Counted from the first letter of the stretch, positions 1 through 9,266 are shown. The stretch is 64,000 nt of DNA from Pseudomonas sp. KU26590 (GCF_026153515.1 NZ_CP110644.1:4708501-4772500), one strand, 5' to 3'. Translations and numbers: made by a program. Notes: generated from the letters alone by a model not told the origin.

Positions 1-429
1 TATAGGTCCAGACCCCTTGAATTTAAAGGGTCTGACTTGCCGGGGGTGATGTCGAGGATCCAAAAATCTAAGGCAAAGGTTTGCGCGTCTACACTGATTC
101 GTTTATCGGATCCAACTAGCGATTGCGCGTTGCTGCTACTTGTCAGGCGTGGACAGGCAGAACAAAGCACTGATCGGTCCTCTGCGACGGATGTTTCAAT
201 TTGTGTCTTAAGCGGCGAATCGCGACTGTGTATCAGCGCTTTTACACAACGCGCGAAAGTTTAGTGAAATTTTCGTTAATCGATTTCGTGAATATGTCTG
301 CCTCAACTCGCACGGCCAGATTGCAGGCCGAAACGAGGGTCGTGTGCGTGTATCCGGGCCGACACAACGCGGGTCCATTACTGCCAAAAATGGGCCCGAA
401 GCGGACAATCGCGCAGGTGAAGCGTGGTG
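1..429. other. Left-edge non-coding stretch
   Basis: I see no convincing gene here. Open frames in this stretch have no family resemblance and overlap each other on both strands. The only structure is a hairpin at 9-34 (arms AGACCC and GGGTCT with an AT-rich loop), which could be the tail of a terminator belonging to a gene outside the window, although no T-run follows it. The stretch ends at the stop codon of the minus-strand transglycosylase. Confidence 0.4.
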
Positions 430-1518
430 TCAGGGGCGAACAATGCCCGCTGACGAGGTGGCAGTACTGACCGCCAGTGCCTCGTTACCGTGCATGACGT
501 CGTCGGTCATTTTGCCCAGCGTGGCGGAAAGCTGCTCGAACTGGTCGCGAGGCACGAGCAAGCGGGAGGGTCCATCTGCGGTTTTTTTGCGCAGAAAGGC
601 CGGATTGAGGTTTAACAGCACCGAACGATCAATGCCGGCACTGGTGGCGAGGCGCTCCAGATCCACCGGCCGCGCCAGCTCCAGCACCGTGAAATACGGC
701 GCATTGGCCACCGGACTGAGCTTCACGCCATAGGTCTCGGGTTCGCGCACCAGCAACGACAGCGCCAGCAGGCGCGGCACGTAATCCTGGGTTTCCTTTG
801 GCAAGCTCAAGTGCCAGTAATCGGTGGGCAGACCTCTGCGCTGATTAGCGTCAATGGCCCGGCTCACCGTGCCCTCCCCCGCGTTATAGGCCGCCATCGC
901 CAGCAGCCAGTCGCCGCCGAACTGGGTGTGCAGACGCGTCAGGTAATCCATCGCCGCTTTGCTGGACGCGACCACATCCCGCCGACCGTCATACCAGGCG
1001 GTCTGACGCAGGTCGAAATCGCGCCCGGTGGCGGCCATGAACTGCCACAGCCCTGCCGCGTTACGGATCGAATTGGCTTTGGGGTTGTAGGCGCTTTCGA
1101 TGATCGGCAACAAGGCCAGCTCCGCCGGCATCGCGCGCTGATCGAGGGTTTCGACGATGAAGTGCAAATACGGGCTGGCCCGCTGACTGGCATTGCGGAT
1201 GAAACCCGCGTTGCCCAGCAGCCAGTCGCGCTGCCGCACAATGCGCTCGTTGACGCCGTTGTCGTCGGCCAGGCGGAAATCCTGCCCCATGCGCTGCCAG
1301 ATATCACTGCCGTCGTAGGGTTGCGTCAGCCGCGAATACGCCACTGGCTCAACGCTGCGATTGAGCCCTGCCACCAGGCGCGGCGTGCGTTCGGTCGTGG
1401 CCTCGGGCGGGCCGTAAGACTGGCAACCGGCACACAACATCGCGACAGTCAGTGAAGCAATGCGCATCGGACGAACGACACGCAAAGCGCCCGAGTACGG
1501 GCGGAAGGCAGGCGGCAT
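430..1518 (-). CDS. Lipoprotein lytic transglycosylase (MltD-like SLT domain)
   Basis: Predicted membrane-anchored lytic transglycosylase that cleaves peptidoglycan glycan strands in the periplasm. The N-terminus has a hydrophobic stretch ending in a lipobox LCAGC (Cys32), so it should be a lipoprotein. The SLT domain spans about residues 120-260: the catalytic Glu141 lies in PIIESAYNP, followed by AAGLWQFM and the hallmark AAYNAGEGTV. The C-terminal part (about 285-340) looks like a single degenerate LysM-like segment, so the protein is shorter than MltD (over 500 residues with LysM repeats). I kept the upstream ATG because AGGA precedes it at good spacing. An ATG 17 codons in (position 1467) gives a more classical signal peptide but has no clear ribosome site. 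It lies downstream of, and is codirectional with, umuD. The enzyme class is secure; the exact Mlt subfamily is not. Confidence 0.85.
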   Translation of the reverse strand: MPPAFRPYSGALRVVRPMRIASLTVAMLCAGCQSYGPPEATTERTPRLVAGLNRSVEPVAYSRLTQPYDGSDIWQRMGQDFRLADDNGVNERIVRQRDWLLGNAGFIRNASQRASPYLHFIVETLDQRAMPAELALLPIIESAYNPKANSIRNAAGLWQFMAATGRDFDLRQTAWYDGRRDVVASSKAAMDYLTRLHTQFGGDWLLAMAAYNAGEGTVSRAIDANQRRGLPTDYWHLSLPKETQDYVPRLLALSLLVREPETYGVKLSPVANAPYFTVLELARPVDLERLATSAGIDRSVLLNLNPAFLRKKTADGPSRLLVPRDQFEQLSATLGKMTDDVMHGNEALAVSTATSSAGIVRP

Positions 1519-1629
1519 TGGAGGTCATCCTGAGAGGTTTATGCTGTGTGGCACGGGCGCCTGAATGGTTCCAACACGCCCGTGCGTCCACACCCTCTCC
1601 ACCCCTTCTTTATATAGAAGGCCTCTTCA

Positions 1630-2070
1630 TCACGAATGCATCACCTTGTCGTGATCGCGAACGCTGTATTTCACCACGCCCCAGATCAACAGCTCGTCGC
1701 CTTCCATGACATAGCGCGGCGGGTACTTGCTGTTCTCGGACTTGAGGATGACCTCGTTACCGCGCATGTGCAGGCGCTTGCAGACCGGCTCGGTATTCAG
1801 CGCGGCGATGACGATGTCGCCATGCTCGGCGTAGAGGCTGCGGTCGACGATCACCAGATCGCCGCAATAGATGCCCGCGCCCTGCATGCTGTCGCCTTCT
1901 ATTTTCACGAGATAGACATGGGGCGCGCGGATGTCGAACAGCTCGTCCAGCGAGATGTGCCGCTCGATGTGATCGGCCGCCGGCGAGGGAAAGCCCGCCG
2001 GCACTTGAAAGGCATAAAGGGGAAACCGTTCGCCCGCCGCCGACAACCGGCCAAGGATGGTGACACTCAT
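1630..2070 (-). CDS. umuD: UmuD-like LexA/S24 autoproteolytic protein, without umuC
   Basis: This 146-residue S24 peptidase-fold protein resembles UmuD, the subunit of DNA polymerase V that cleaves itself when stimulated by RecA filaments. The self-cleavage site is Ala25-Gly26 (VPAGFPSPA). The nucleophile is Ser61 in EGDSMQGAG and the catalytic lysine is Lys98 in VCKRLHM. There is no DNA-binding helix-turn-helix, so it is not a LexA repressor. A perfect LexA box sits 24 bp upstream of its ATG. The striking point is context: no umuC follows, the next gene being a transglycosylase. It may serve a polymerase encoded elsewhere or have another SOS role. The gene is divergent from the SRAP gene and shares its regulatory region. 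Confidence 0.88.
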   Translation of the reverse strand: MSVTILGRLSAAGERFPLYAFQVPAGFPSPAADHIERHISLDELFDIRAPHVYLVKIEGDSMQGAGIYCGDLVIVDRSLYAEHGDIVIAALNTEPVCKRLHMRGNEVILKSENSKYPPRYVMEGDELLIWGVVKYSVRDHDKVMHS

Positions 2071-2093
2071 GAGACTGACCTTGTGTTTGTTAA

Positions 2094-2109
2094 CTGTACG
2101 TATATACAG
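2094..2109. promoter_or_regulatory. LexA (SOS) box between umuD and the SRAP gene
   Basis: The sequence CTGT-ACGTATAT-ACAG matches the LexA consensus CTGT-N8-ACAG exactly and extends to a longer palindrome at 2091-2112 (TAACTGTA...TACAGTTA). It lies 24 bp before the umuD start and about 60 bp before the SRAP start, so one bound LexA dimer could repress both divergent promoters. The match is read directly; control of both genes is inferred. Confidence 0.88.
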
Positions 2110-2168
2110 TTAACGTTCTCAGCCGTGCGCGGTCAATCTGGTAAGCAGAAAAATTCGACGGGTGACAC

Positions 2169-2897
2169 ATGTGCGGACGCTACTCGATCTACGAGCCAAT
2201 GGACCATTACCTCAAGACGCTTGCGCCAGAGCAGCTAGTGATCAACGGCTACGATCTCTGGCCGATCGAACGTTACAACGTGGCGCCGACCACCCGTGTC
2301 GAGATCATCCGCCCGGTGGCTGACGGCCTGAGCGTAGACAAGGTGCGCTGGGGATGGTCGCCCCACTGGGCAAAAGGCAAACGGCCCGACCCGATCAACG
2401 CGCGGGTCGAAACGGTGATGACGGGCAAGTTCTTCAAGGACCTGTGGCCGAACGGTCGCGCCCTGGCACCGGCCAATGGCTGGTATGAGTGGGTCAAAAA
2501 CCCGAACGATTCGAAGCGCAAACAGCCCTACTTCATTCATTTGAAAGACCAAGACCCGATGTACTTCGCCGCGCTGGGACAAGTCAGGCCTGGCCTTGAG
2601 CCGGACGAACGCGACGGCTTCGTCATCATCACCGCCGCCAGCGATGCCGGCATGCTCGACATCCACGACCGCCGCCCACTGGTGCTGACGCCAGAGTTGG
2701 CCCGGGAATGGGTCGACCCGCAGACACCGGCGTCACGGCTCACGCAAATCGCGCAGGAAGGCTGCCGGCCGGTCAGCGATTTCCACTGGCACGCCGTGGG
2801 CAAGGAGGTCGGGAATGTACGCAACGAGGGTGCGCAGTTGATCGAGCCCGTGGCTGGACTTGATTTGCTGACAGAAGGTCAGGATGAGGACGCTTGA
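2169..2897 (+). CDS. SOS response-associated peptidase (SRAP/YedK/HMCES family)
   Basis: SRAP proteins cap abasic sites in single-stranded DNA by forming a thiazolidine link through their N-terminal cysteine. The signature residues are all present: Cys2 (MCGRY, exposed after Met removal), Asn77 (INAR), Glu107 (GWYEW) and His166 (IHDRRPLVL). The YNVAPT motif at 36-41 and the WGWSPHWAK stretch are also typical. At 242 residues the length is normal. The gene is divergent from the UmuD-like gene across a perfect LexA box, which fits the known SOS association of the family. The start is fixed because the catalytic cysteine must be residue 2. Confidence 0.93.
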   Translation: MCGRYSIYEPMDHYLKTLAPEQLVINGYDLWPIERYNVAPTTRVEIIRPVADGLSVDKVRWGWSPHWAKGKRPDPINARVETVMTGKFFKDLWPNGRALAPANGWYEWVKNPNDSKRKQPYFIHLKDQDPMYFAALGQVRPGLEPDERDGFVIITAASDAGMLDIHDRRPLVLTPELAREWVDPQTPASRLTQIAQEGCRPVSDFHWHAVGKEVGNVRNEGAQLIEPVAGLDLLTEGQDEDA

Positions 2898-2917
2898 TCG
2901 CAGCAGAGGGCGATCAA
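2894..2917. terminator. Hairpin between converging SRAP and TonB-receptor genes
   Basis: TTGATCGC (2894-2901) and GCGATCAA (2910-2917) form a perfect 8-bp stem that includes the SRAP stop codon. It lies between convergent genes, a usual place for a bidirectional terminator, but no T-run follows on either strand. Confidence 0.35.
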
Positions 2918-2947
2918 ACGGCGCTCAATGGGAAAGGTGGCGAGTGA

Positions 2948-5169
2948 TCAGAGCGTCCACTTCACCGAGAACATCAGGTTGCGCGGGTCGCCGTAAACGC
3001 CGGTCCCCGACGCGTTCGGAATGCCCTGCCAGTAGCGGGTGTCGAACAGGTTGTTGACGTTGACCCGGCCGTCCCAGTGCTCGTCCAGCTTATAGCCGGC
3101 CATCAGGCCGACGATGCGGTAAGCGTCCTGATCCGCCTGGCCGTCGCCAACGCGGTTGAAGGTCTTGCTCTGGGCCAGCACGTCCGCCCCCACTCGCCAT
3201 TTGTGCAGCTCGCCCGGCAAGGTGTAGCTGGTCGCGGCTTTGAACAGATGCTTCGGCTGCTCGGGGGCAAACAGTTTGCCTTCGTTGCTTTTGGTGCCGT
3301 CTTCAACAAACTGGCTCAGCACGTAGGTGTAGGACGCCGAGAACTGCCAGTCCGGCGTCAGCGCGCCGCTCAGTTCGGTGTCGATCCCGTGGCTGCGCAC
3401 TTTGCCCGCTGCACCGTAGCAGCTGGACGCCGGGAAGCTCGGGCAATTGGTGGAATCTGGTCCTGGACCAGATAGGCGCGGTTCTCCTGCTCCATTTCAA
3501 ACAGCGCCACCGACGCATTCAGCGCGCCGTCGAAGTATTCGCCCTTCAGGCCGATCTCGTAATTCTTGCCGGTCATCGGCTTCAGCACCGAGCGCGATGA
3601 ATCCATCTCGGTCTGCGGTTTGAAGATTTCGGTGTAGCTGGCGTAGGCCGAGTAAGTGTCGTTCAGGTCGTAGATCACGCCGGCGTACGGGGTGACCTCG
3701 CGGACCACCTTGTAATCACCACTGCCGACGCGGTTGTCATAGTCATACCAGCTGACGCGGCTGCCGAGGATGACGTGCAGCGGGTCGATGGGGTTCAGGC
3801 GTGCCACGGCGTAAACGCCTTCTTCGGTGGCGGCGTTGCGGGTTTCGTACAGGCTGGTGTCGACGTCAGGTTTGGTCACTGAGTGGGTCGGGTTGTAGAG
3901 GTCGATCGGCGTGCCGTCGGTCCAGCCGCCCCACTGGTGAAACTTCTCCTGCCGGTGGCTCACCCCCACGACCATTTCATGCTCGCGACCGAACATCTGA
4001 AACGGCCCGCTGAGGGACGCATCAAGGTTGGTCTGGTCATCGTCGTCGCGGTACTTGCCGTGGTATTGCTGAAAGCCCAGGCCGTCGTAGTTGCCGACGT
4101 AGCTGGAGAAGGTATCCGCTTCGGCCCAGATCTTCTGCCCCGCGAGCTTGGCCGACCAGCCGTTGTCAAAACGGTGGGTGACGTCGGTGAAGAACATGAT
4201 GTTGTCTTTGTTCCAGTACGACCAGTCGTTGCTGAGGAACGTCGAGCGCTTGAGGTGCAGGTCTTCGCCGTTCGGACCGCTGGGCAGCCCGCCCCAGTCC
4301 GAGGTGTTGTCGTCACGCTGCTTCGACGCGCCGACGGTCCAGGTTGTCGAATCATTCAGGTCGGCTTCAAGAATCCCGTAAAAGGTCTGGCCCTGGTTCT
4401 GGCGGATATCGGAGAAGCTTTTGTCGTCTTCGTACGCCGCCACCACACGGCCGCGAACGGTGCCGGAATCATTGAGCTTGTTCGACGCATCGACCTCGGT
4501 GCGATACCGATCCCAACTGCCGGCGCTGGTGGTTACGCTCACCTGTGGCACGGCGGTTGGGCGCTTGCGCACCAGGTTCAGCGTCGCTGCCGGGCTGCCC
4601 GCGCCAGTCATGAGTCCCGTCGCACCGCGCACCACTTCGACGCGGTCGTACATGGCCAGATCCGCGCCGGAAATCACGTCCTGGGTGTAGGTGCTGATGC
4701 TGCTCGGCAGGCCGTCGTACATGATGTTGTCGATCTTGAAACCGCGCGCCAGAAACTCCTGACGGTCCGACGCCGTTCGGTGCAACGTCACGCCGGGCGC
4801 GTATTTCACCACGTCGTTCAGGTCGTTCATGCCCTGATCGTCCATGCGCTGGCGGGTGATCACACTCACCGACTGCGGCGTCTCGCGGATGGACAACGGC
4901 AGCTTGGTCGCCGTGTTCATGGAGCCCGTTGTATACGAGCCCGAACTCTCCGTGGTCGCCTGCCCCGCGATGCCGTAATCGGCGTTGATGCTCAAGCCTT
5001 CCAACGCCACTGCGCCCGGCGCCGAGTTGCCGCTGGCACTGCCCGGTTGAGCGAGCGATGTTGCCGATGGCTGATCGGGCAAATTCTGCTGCGTCGGCGC
5101 TGCGAAGGAATGGCTGGAGAAACCAAGGGCAACGAGTGCCGACAAGGCTGGCAGGGCGGGACGTAGCAT
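2948..5169 (-). pseudogene. TonB-dependent siderophore receptor, interrupted by a frameshift
   Basis: This is an outer-membrane ferric-siderophore receptor of the FhuE/FpvA type. The upstream part (5169 to about 3450) has a signal peptide (MLRPALPALSALVALG...FAAP), the plug domain with IRETPQSVSVIT, RGFKIDNIMYDG and YDRVEVVRGATGLM, and most of the barrel. It lacks the N-terminal signalling domain found in transducing receptors. The reading frame then switches near 3440-3465. The last barrel strands, from RSHGIDTELSGAL to the C-terminal aromatic-rich end FSVKWTL, lie in another frame that stops at 2948. The span is 2222 bases, so adding one base restores a single frame of 740 residues, a normal family length. 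The lesion is therefore one missing base (or a sequencing error). If real, the barrel is incomplete and the receptor non-functional. No siderophore genes adjoin it. Confidence 0.85.
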
Positions 5170-5296
5170 CGGGTGCTTCCTGGAGAGGACTAAGACGTGC
5201 TGATCTGCGGTACGACACCCTGACGAGCGACGTTCCGCATGGCGAAAAGCTATGAGGGCGCGGATCGTAACAACATTTGTAAGAAATGGTAATGCA

Positions 5297-5320
5297 AAGC
5301 GTTATTAGGTGATAACGCTT
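5297..5320. promoter_or_regulatory. Perfect palindrome upstream of the TonB receptor, candidate operator
   Basis: The arms AAGCGTTAT (5297-5305) and ATAACGCTT (5312-5320) are perfect 9-bp inverted repeats around a 6-bp spacer. The site lies about 127 bp upstream of the receptor ATG and about 215 bp upstream of the plus-strand zinc-ribbon gene, in an AT-rich patch that could hold a promoter. It does not match the Fur or Zur spacing I know. The palindrome is seen; the operator role is inferred. Confidence 0.45.
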
Positions 5321-5464
5321 CTGATTCTGGTATTTTATCTGGTAATGGGACGGCGAGTTTGGGGAAAGACACAGCCCTGCTGTGCTTGAACAGACTCAAG
5401 CAGTTGCCGGCAGACGGCGACTGATCCGCAAGGCACGGAGGCGATGGGGGATGGAGCCCGGAAA

Positions 5465-5483
5465 AAATCTTTTCTAAAGATTT
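5465..5483. promoter_or_regulatory. Palindrome upstream of the zinc-ribbon gene pair
   Basis: AAATCTTT (5465-5472) and AAAGATTT (5476-5483) are perfect 8-bp arms around TCT. The site sits 52 bp before the ATG at 5536, a position fitting a promoter-proximal operator. I do not recognise the cognate regulator, and AT-rich palindromes of this size can arise by chance. Confidence 0.3.
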
Positions 5484-5535
5484 CTGCCGACGTGCCGACA
5501 GTCACCCATAAGCCTTTCTAATATAGGGAAATGAG

Positions 5536-5889
5536 ATGGCAATGGTATTTTGTCGTGGCTGTGCAAAGGAGCTGCATGAAACGGCAGTCACTTGCCCACA
5601 ATGTGGCGCGAGTCAAATCACCTCAGCAACACTCCCCCCTGCAAACGTTGGCTCCCCCTGGATGGCAATCACCTCGCTCGTGCTCAGTATCCTGTGCACG
5701 CTTGCGCTCTTTGACGACAGTGAATGGGACAGAGAGACGATTCAGGGCCTGGGCCTGCTCTCTGTCGTCGCCCTGATTCTCGGGATCGTCACTATCAACA
5801 CTAAAAGACCGGGCTATGGCATGGCCATCGCCGGAACTGTGTTATCCGGTGTCTCGCTGCTTGTTTTCGTTGGACTGTGTGTTAATTAA
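5536..5889 (+). CDS. Zinc-ribbon membrane protein (DUF4190-like)
   Basis: A 117-residue protein with an N-terminal zinc ribbon made of two CxxC knuckles (CRGC near residues 6-9 and CPQC near 20-23), followed by a linker. Two to three hydrophobic segments at about 42-60, 72-88 and 96-115 should be membrane spanning. The second half resembles the small DUF4190-type membrane domain. Function is unknown. It precedes a sibling gene by 16 bp, and the two N-termini are almost identical (FCRGCAKE...VTCPQCGA), so the pair looks like a duplicated head joined to different membrane tails. A G/A-rich ribosome site (GGGAAA) precedes the ATG. Confidence 0.75.
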   Translation: MAMVFCRGCAKELHETAVTCPQCGASQITSATLPPANVGSPWMAITSLVLSILCTLALFDDSEWDRETIQGLGLLSVVALILGIVTINTKRPGYGMAIAGTVLSGVSLLVFVGLCVN

Positions 5890-5905
5890 TCAAAGGATGA
5901 TTCAA

Positions 5906-6355
5906 ATGGCATTTTGTCGTGGTTGTGCAAAGGAAATCGGTGATGGGGCTGTCACGTGCCCGCAGTGCGGCGCGCCGCAGCTGGCGTACGCAGGCGGCGG
6001 CAATAGCGCTGCCGTTACCACCCAGCCGGGTTTTTTTCACTGGTATGTAGACGTTTTGAAAAAGTACGCAGTGTTCAGTGGGAGGGCGCGGCGCAAGGAA
6101 TACTGGATGTTTTTCCTGATCAGCTTCCTGATCTCAATCGCGCTTGCCGTTGTCGACGCCATCATCGGCAGCAATTCAATGATCTCGAATGTGTATAGCC
6201 TTGCGTTATTGATACCCTCCCTCGCCGTTGGCGTTCGCCGACTGCACGACACTGATCGCAGCGGCTGGTGGCTCATTGTGCCGTTCGCCAACATCGTGTT
6301 CCTGGCTACAGAAGGTCAGAAAGGCGATAACCGCTTCGGGCCGGCTCCCCAGTAA
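5906..6355 (+). CDS. Zinc-ribbon DUF805 membrane protein
   Basis: A 149-residue protein with a CxxC-CxxC zinc ribbon at the N-terminus (FCRGCAKE, CPQCGAP) joined to a DUF805 domain. DUF805 features are YAVFSGRARRKEYW followed by transmembrane segments (about 72-95 and 100-122), GVRRLHDTDRSGWW and the terminal GDNRFGP. The start at 5906 is chosen because AAAGGA lies 8 bp upstream and the ribbon then begins at residue 2, as in the gene before it. The open frame continues further upstream inside the previous gene. DUF805 proteins have no established biochemical role. It is probably cotranscribed with the gene before it. Confidence 0.82.
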   Translation: MAFCRGCAKEIGDGAVTCPQCGAPQLAYAGGGNSAAVTTQPGFFHWYVDVLKKYAVFSGRARRKEYWMFFLISFLISIALAVVDAIIGSNSMISNVYSLALLIPSLAVGVRRLHDTDRSGWWLIVPFANIVFLATEGQKGDNRFGPAPQ

Positions 6356-6369
6356 GCTGATAGGAAGGG

Positions 6370-6388
6370 GCGCCGTCTTGAACGGCGC
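6370..6388. terminator. Hairpin between converging DUF805 and eamA genes
   Basis: GCGCCGT (6370-6376) and ACGGCGC (6382-6388) form a strong 7-bp GC stem with a 5-base loop between two convergent genes. No T-run follows, so it could end transcription only weakly or with Rho. Confidence 0.35.
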
Positions 6389-6433
6389 AACTGCCTGAAT
6401 CTGGTTTGCGTTGCGAAACCCTGATGCCCCGCA

Positions 6434-7318
6434 TCAAGCAGTCGCTCGTCGCCCACGGTTGAACAGCTTGGGTCCGAGCAGATTGACTGTCAGACCCAAC
6501 ATCACCAGCACACCCCCCGCGCATTGCAACACGCTCAGCCGCTCGTCCAGCACCAAAGCCGAGGAGCTCAGGCCGACCACCGGCACCAGCAGGGAAAACG
6601 GCGCGACTTTGCCCGCCGGGTAGCGAGACAGCAGCTTGCTCCAGCTGATATAGCCGAAAAGCGTAGCGACGAAGGCCAGGTAAGCCAGCGACAGCACCGA
6701 GCTCCATCCCAAATTAAGCAACGAATGCTCGATGAGCGCAGGCCCCTCCAGCCACAACGACATGGCGAGAAACGGCAGCGGCGGAACGATCGCCCCCCAG
6801 ACCACCAAAGCAACAAGATCGACGTTGCCGAACCGGCGCGTGATGATATTGCCCAGCGCCCACATCGAAGCCGCGCACAACACCAGTAAGACCGCCAGCA
6901 AAGGGGTCGCAGCCCCCGTACCCATGCCGATGAGGGTCAGTCCGCCAGCCGCGATGAGTAAGCCCAACACGCTGTGCACGCGTAATTTCTCACCGATGAA
7001 TATCGCCGCGAACAGCAGCGTGAAGAATGCCTGCGCCTGCAGGAGCAAGGAGGCCAGGCCCGGTGGCATGCCATGGGCCATGCTCTCGAACAGAAACGCG
7101 AACTGACCGAAAGAAATGGTCGCGCCGTACGCCAGCAGCCAGAACCAGGGCAGCTTGGGGCGGCGGATGAAAAACACGGCGGGAATCGCAACCAGCGTGA
7201 ACCGCAACGCACCCAGCAACATCGGCGGCAGGCCATCCAGCCCGTATTTGATCACGATGAAATTCAAACCCCACGCAATGATGACGAGCAATGCCAGGCA
7301 CAGGTCTTTAAACGGCAT
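6434..7318 (-). CDS. eamA: EamA family exporter, close to E. coli O-acetylserine/cysteine exporter
   Basis: An inner-membrane drug/metabolite transporter of 294 residues with ten predicted helices in two EamA repeats. It resembles E. coli EamA (YdeD), an exporter of cysteine-pathway metabolites, through its whole length: LALLVIIAWGLNFIVIK at the start, SFGQFAFLFESM, GLASLLLQAQAFFT, and VAPFSLLVPVVGL near the end. The start at 7318 is chosen over an upstream one because AAGGA lies 7 bp before it and the first helix then starts at the usual distance. It converges with the DUF805 gene and diverges from the chemoreceptor. Family is secure; substrate is inferred from similarity. Confidence 0.85.
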   Translation of the reverse strand: MPFKDLCLALLVIIAWGLNFIVIKYGLDGLPPMLLGALRFTLVAIPAVFFIRRPKLPWFWLLAYGATISFGQFAFLFESMAHGMPPGLASLLLQAQAFFTLLFAAIFIGEKLRVHSVLGLLIAAGGLTLIGMGTGAATPLLAVLLVLCAASMWALGNIITRRFGNVDLVALVVWGAIVPPLPFLAMSLWLEGPALIEHSLLNLGWSSVLSLAYLAFVATLFGYISWSKLLSRYPAGKVAPFSLLVPVVGLSSSALVLDERLSVLQCAGGVLVMLGLTVNLLGPKLFNRGRRATA

Positions 7319-7581
7319 GGTGTTCCTTGATAGTTGGCAGGTATTTGGGGAGAGCCCGAGAACAGATAATCGCCTCGCGCTCGCTGCGTTTGCAAATGCC
7401 TTCGCAGCGTTAAGTGAAGAATTAGTTAATTGATTATTTAGCACTGCGCAAACGCGAGACCATGATAGCCATAGGCCCGCCTATCCGTTTAACCCCCCTT
7501 AAGTAATCGAAAATCCGGCAGACACGCTGATTGCTGGAACGGACCTCAGCGCCTTCCTTCGGAGCTCTGGAGAGACCCCTC

Positions 7582-9207
7582 ATGCAACTACAAAACCTCA
7601 AGATTTCAACCAGAGCGCTACTTTGCTTTGGTCTTATTACGCTCATTCTGCTAGGCCTTGGCGTATTCGCGTACGTTCAAATTGATGAAATGCGTGCCAC
7701 TGAGCAAAGCCTGGAAACTGACGTGGTTCCCAGCATTCAGGTGATCGACGATATTCAGATTGCACTGCTGCATACCCGACTGGAAAGCATACGACTATTA
7801 GCGGTGACGGGCTCGGATGCAGAACGCAAGGTCACCGACAATATTTTTCAATACATCGCCACGCTCGAAGACAAGACGAGTTACTACCGAGCGCACCTGG
7901 TCACTGGCGAAGAAGATACGAGGCAGTTTCAAATAGCAAATGGCCTGATGGAAAAATACATATCAGGCGTCAAAAACATCATCGCGCTGAGTAAATCCGA
8001 CCATCAAGCCGCACTGGACTTCGCCAACACCGAGCAAGCGCAGACCGCGACGCAGTATCAGGCAGAGCTCACGACGCTGCGTGACATCAATTCACAGAGC
8101 GCAGTCAGCGCAGGGCATCGCGCTGCAGAGGTTTACAGCCACAGCATCATGATTCTTGTCTCTGTTGTGTTGGGTGCTTCGGTTCTCACCATAGGCCTGG
8201 CGTATGCCCTGACCCGAAGCATCGTAAAGCCGGTCTATAGCTCATTGACCTTCGCGGAGAGAATCGCAACGGGCGACCTCTCCGGCGTCCTCGCCGTGGC
8301 GGGCCGGGATGAGATATCCAGTTTGATGATTGCGCTCAATCTCATGGCGGGCAATTTAAGGACCACGATAACTGAGATATCGGGGGCGGCCGACCAACTG
8401 AGCACCGCTTCCGTCGAAATGACATCAATCACCGAAAGCGCGGATCGAACACTTCAAAAACAGAACAGCGAGATCGAACAGGCAGCCACTGCGGTCACCG
8501 AGATGAGTGCGGCAGTGGAAGAAGTGGCGAGAAATGCGAACTCAACGTCCGAGGCCGCACAGTCATCCAGCACCTCTGCTGAAGAGGGCAACCGCAGGGT
8601 GGTCCACACGGTGACGGCGATGACGAACCTCGCCGACCTCGTGGACAACTCTGTGGTACAGGTCAAGGCCCTGGCCAGTCAGGCTGACGATATTACGAAA
8701 GTGCTGAGCGTCATCCGCGCCATCGCCGAGCAGACAAATCTGCTCGCGTTGAACGCGGCGATTGAAGCGGCGCGCGCCGGGGAACAAGGACGAGGCTTTG
8801 CTGTGGTGGCAGATGAGGTACGAGCACTGGCGCACCGTACCCAACTGTCTACCCAGGAAATCGAGCAGATGATCACCAAGGTCCAGTCAGGGTCTGCCGC
8901 TGCGGTGGCGTCCATGGACAAAAGCAGACAGGAGGTTTACAGCACGCTGACCTCTGCGAAAGACGCAGGCACGTCCCTGCGCCTGATCACCGATGCGGTC
9001 CTGGAGATCAATGAACGAAATATGCAGATTGCGACGGCTTCGGAGGAACAAGCGCACGTTGCCCGCGATGTGGACAGAAACCTGGTGAGTATTCGCGATC
9101 TGGCCATGCAAAGCACCGAGGGCGCGAGGCAGACGCTGGAAGCAAGCAACGAGCTGTCGAAGCTCGCGGTCCGGCTCAACGACATGGTCGGCAAGTTCCG
9201 GCTTTAG
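7582..9207 (+). CDS. Methyl-accepting chemotaxis protein with four-helix-bundle sensor
   Basis: A 541-residue chemoreceptor. TM1 is at about 11-32, and a helical periplasmic region at about 35-185 fits a four-helix-bundle (4HB/Tar-like) ligand domain. TM2 is at about 188-210 and HAMP at about 211-265. The cytoplasmic coiled coil carries the conserved hairpin tip [20 protein letters not shown] near residue 382, where it contacts CheA and CheW. The C-terminus (MVGKFRL) lacks a CheR-tethering pentapeptide. The start at 7582 follows a GGAGAGA ribosome site. No chemotaxis genes adjoin it, so it is an orphan receptor whose ligand cannot be read from sequence. Confidence 0.9.
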   Translation: MQLQNLKISTRALLCFGLITLILLGLGVFAYVQIDEMRATEQSLETDVVPSIQVIDDIQIALLHTRLESIRLLAVTGSDAERKVTDNIFQYIATLEDKTSYYRAHLVTGEEDTRQFQIANGLMEKYISGVKNIIALSKSDHQAALDFANTEQAQTATQYQAELTTLRDINSQSAVSAGHRAAEVYSHSIMILVSVVLGASVLTIGLAYALTRSIVKPVYSSLTFAERIATGDLSGVLAVAGRDEISSLMIALNLMAGNLRTTITEISGAADQLSTASVEMTSITESADRTLQKQNSEIEQAATAVTEMSAAVEEVARNANSTSEAAQSSSTSAEEGNRRVVHTVTAMTNLADLVDNSVVQVKALASQADDITKVLSVIRAIAEQTNLLALNAAIEAARAGEQGRGFAVVADEVRALAHRTQLSTQEIEQMITKVQSGSAAAVASMDKSRQEVYSTLTSAKDAGTSLRLITDAVLEINERNMQIATASEEQAHVARDVDRNLVSIRDLAMQSTEGARQTLEASNELSKLAVRLNDMVGKFRL

Positions 9208-9266
9208 TACATCGCGGCCCTGACGCCCGGCCTTCAAAGCCCATCGCCAACCAAACCCCGAAAACG

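Noticed and set aside
3883..5166. 427-residue plus-strand open frame opposite the TonB receptor
   Set aside because: Antisense shadow with composition typical of reversed coding sequence; the receptor frame shows true family motifs.
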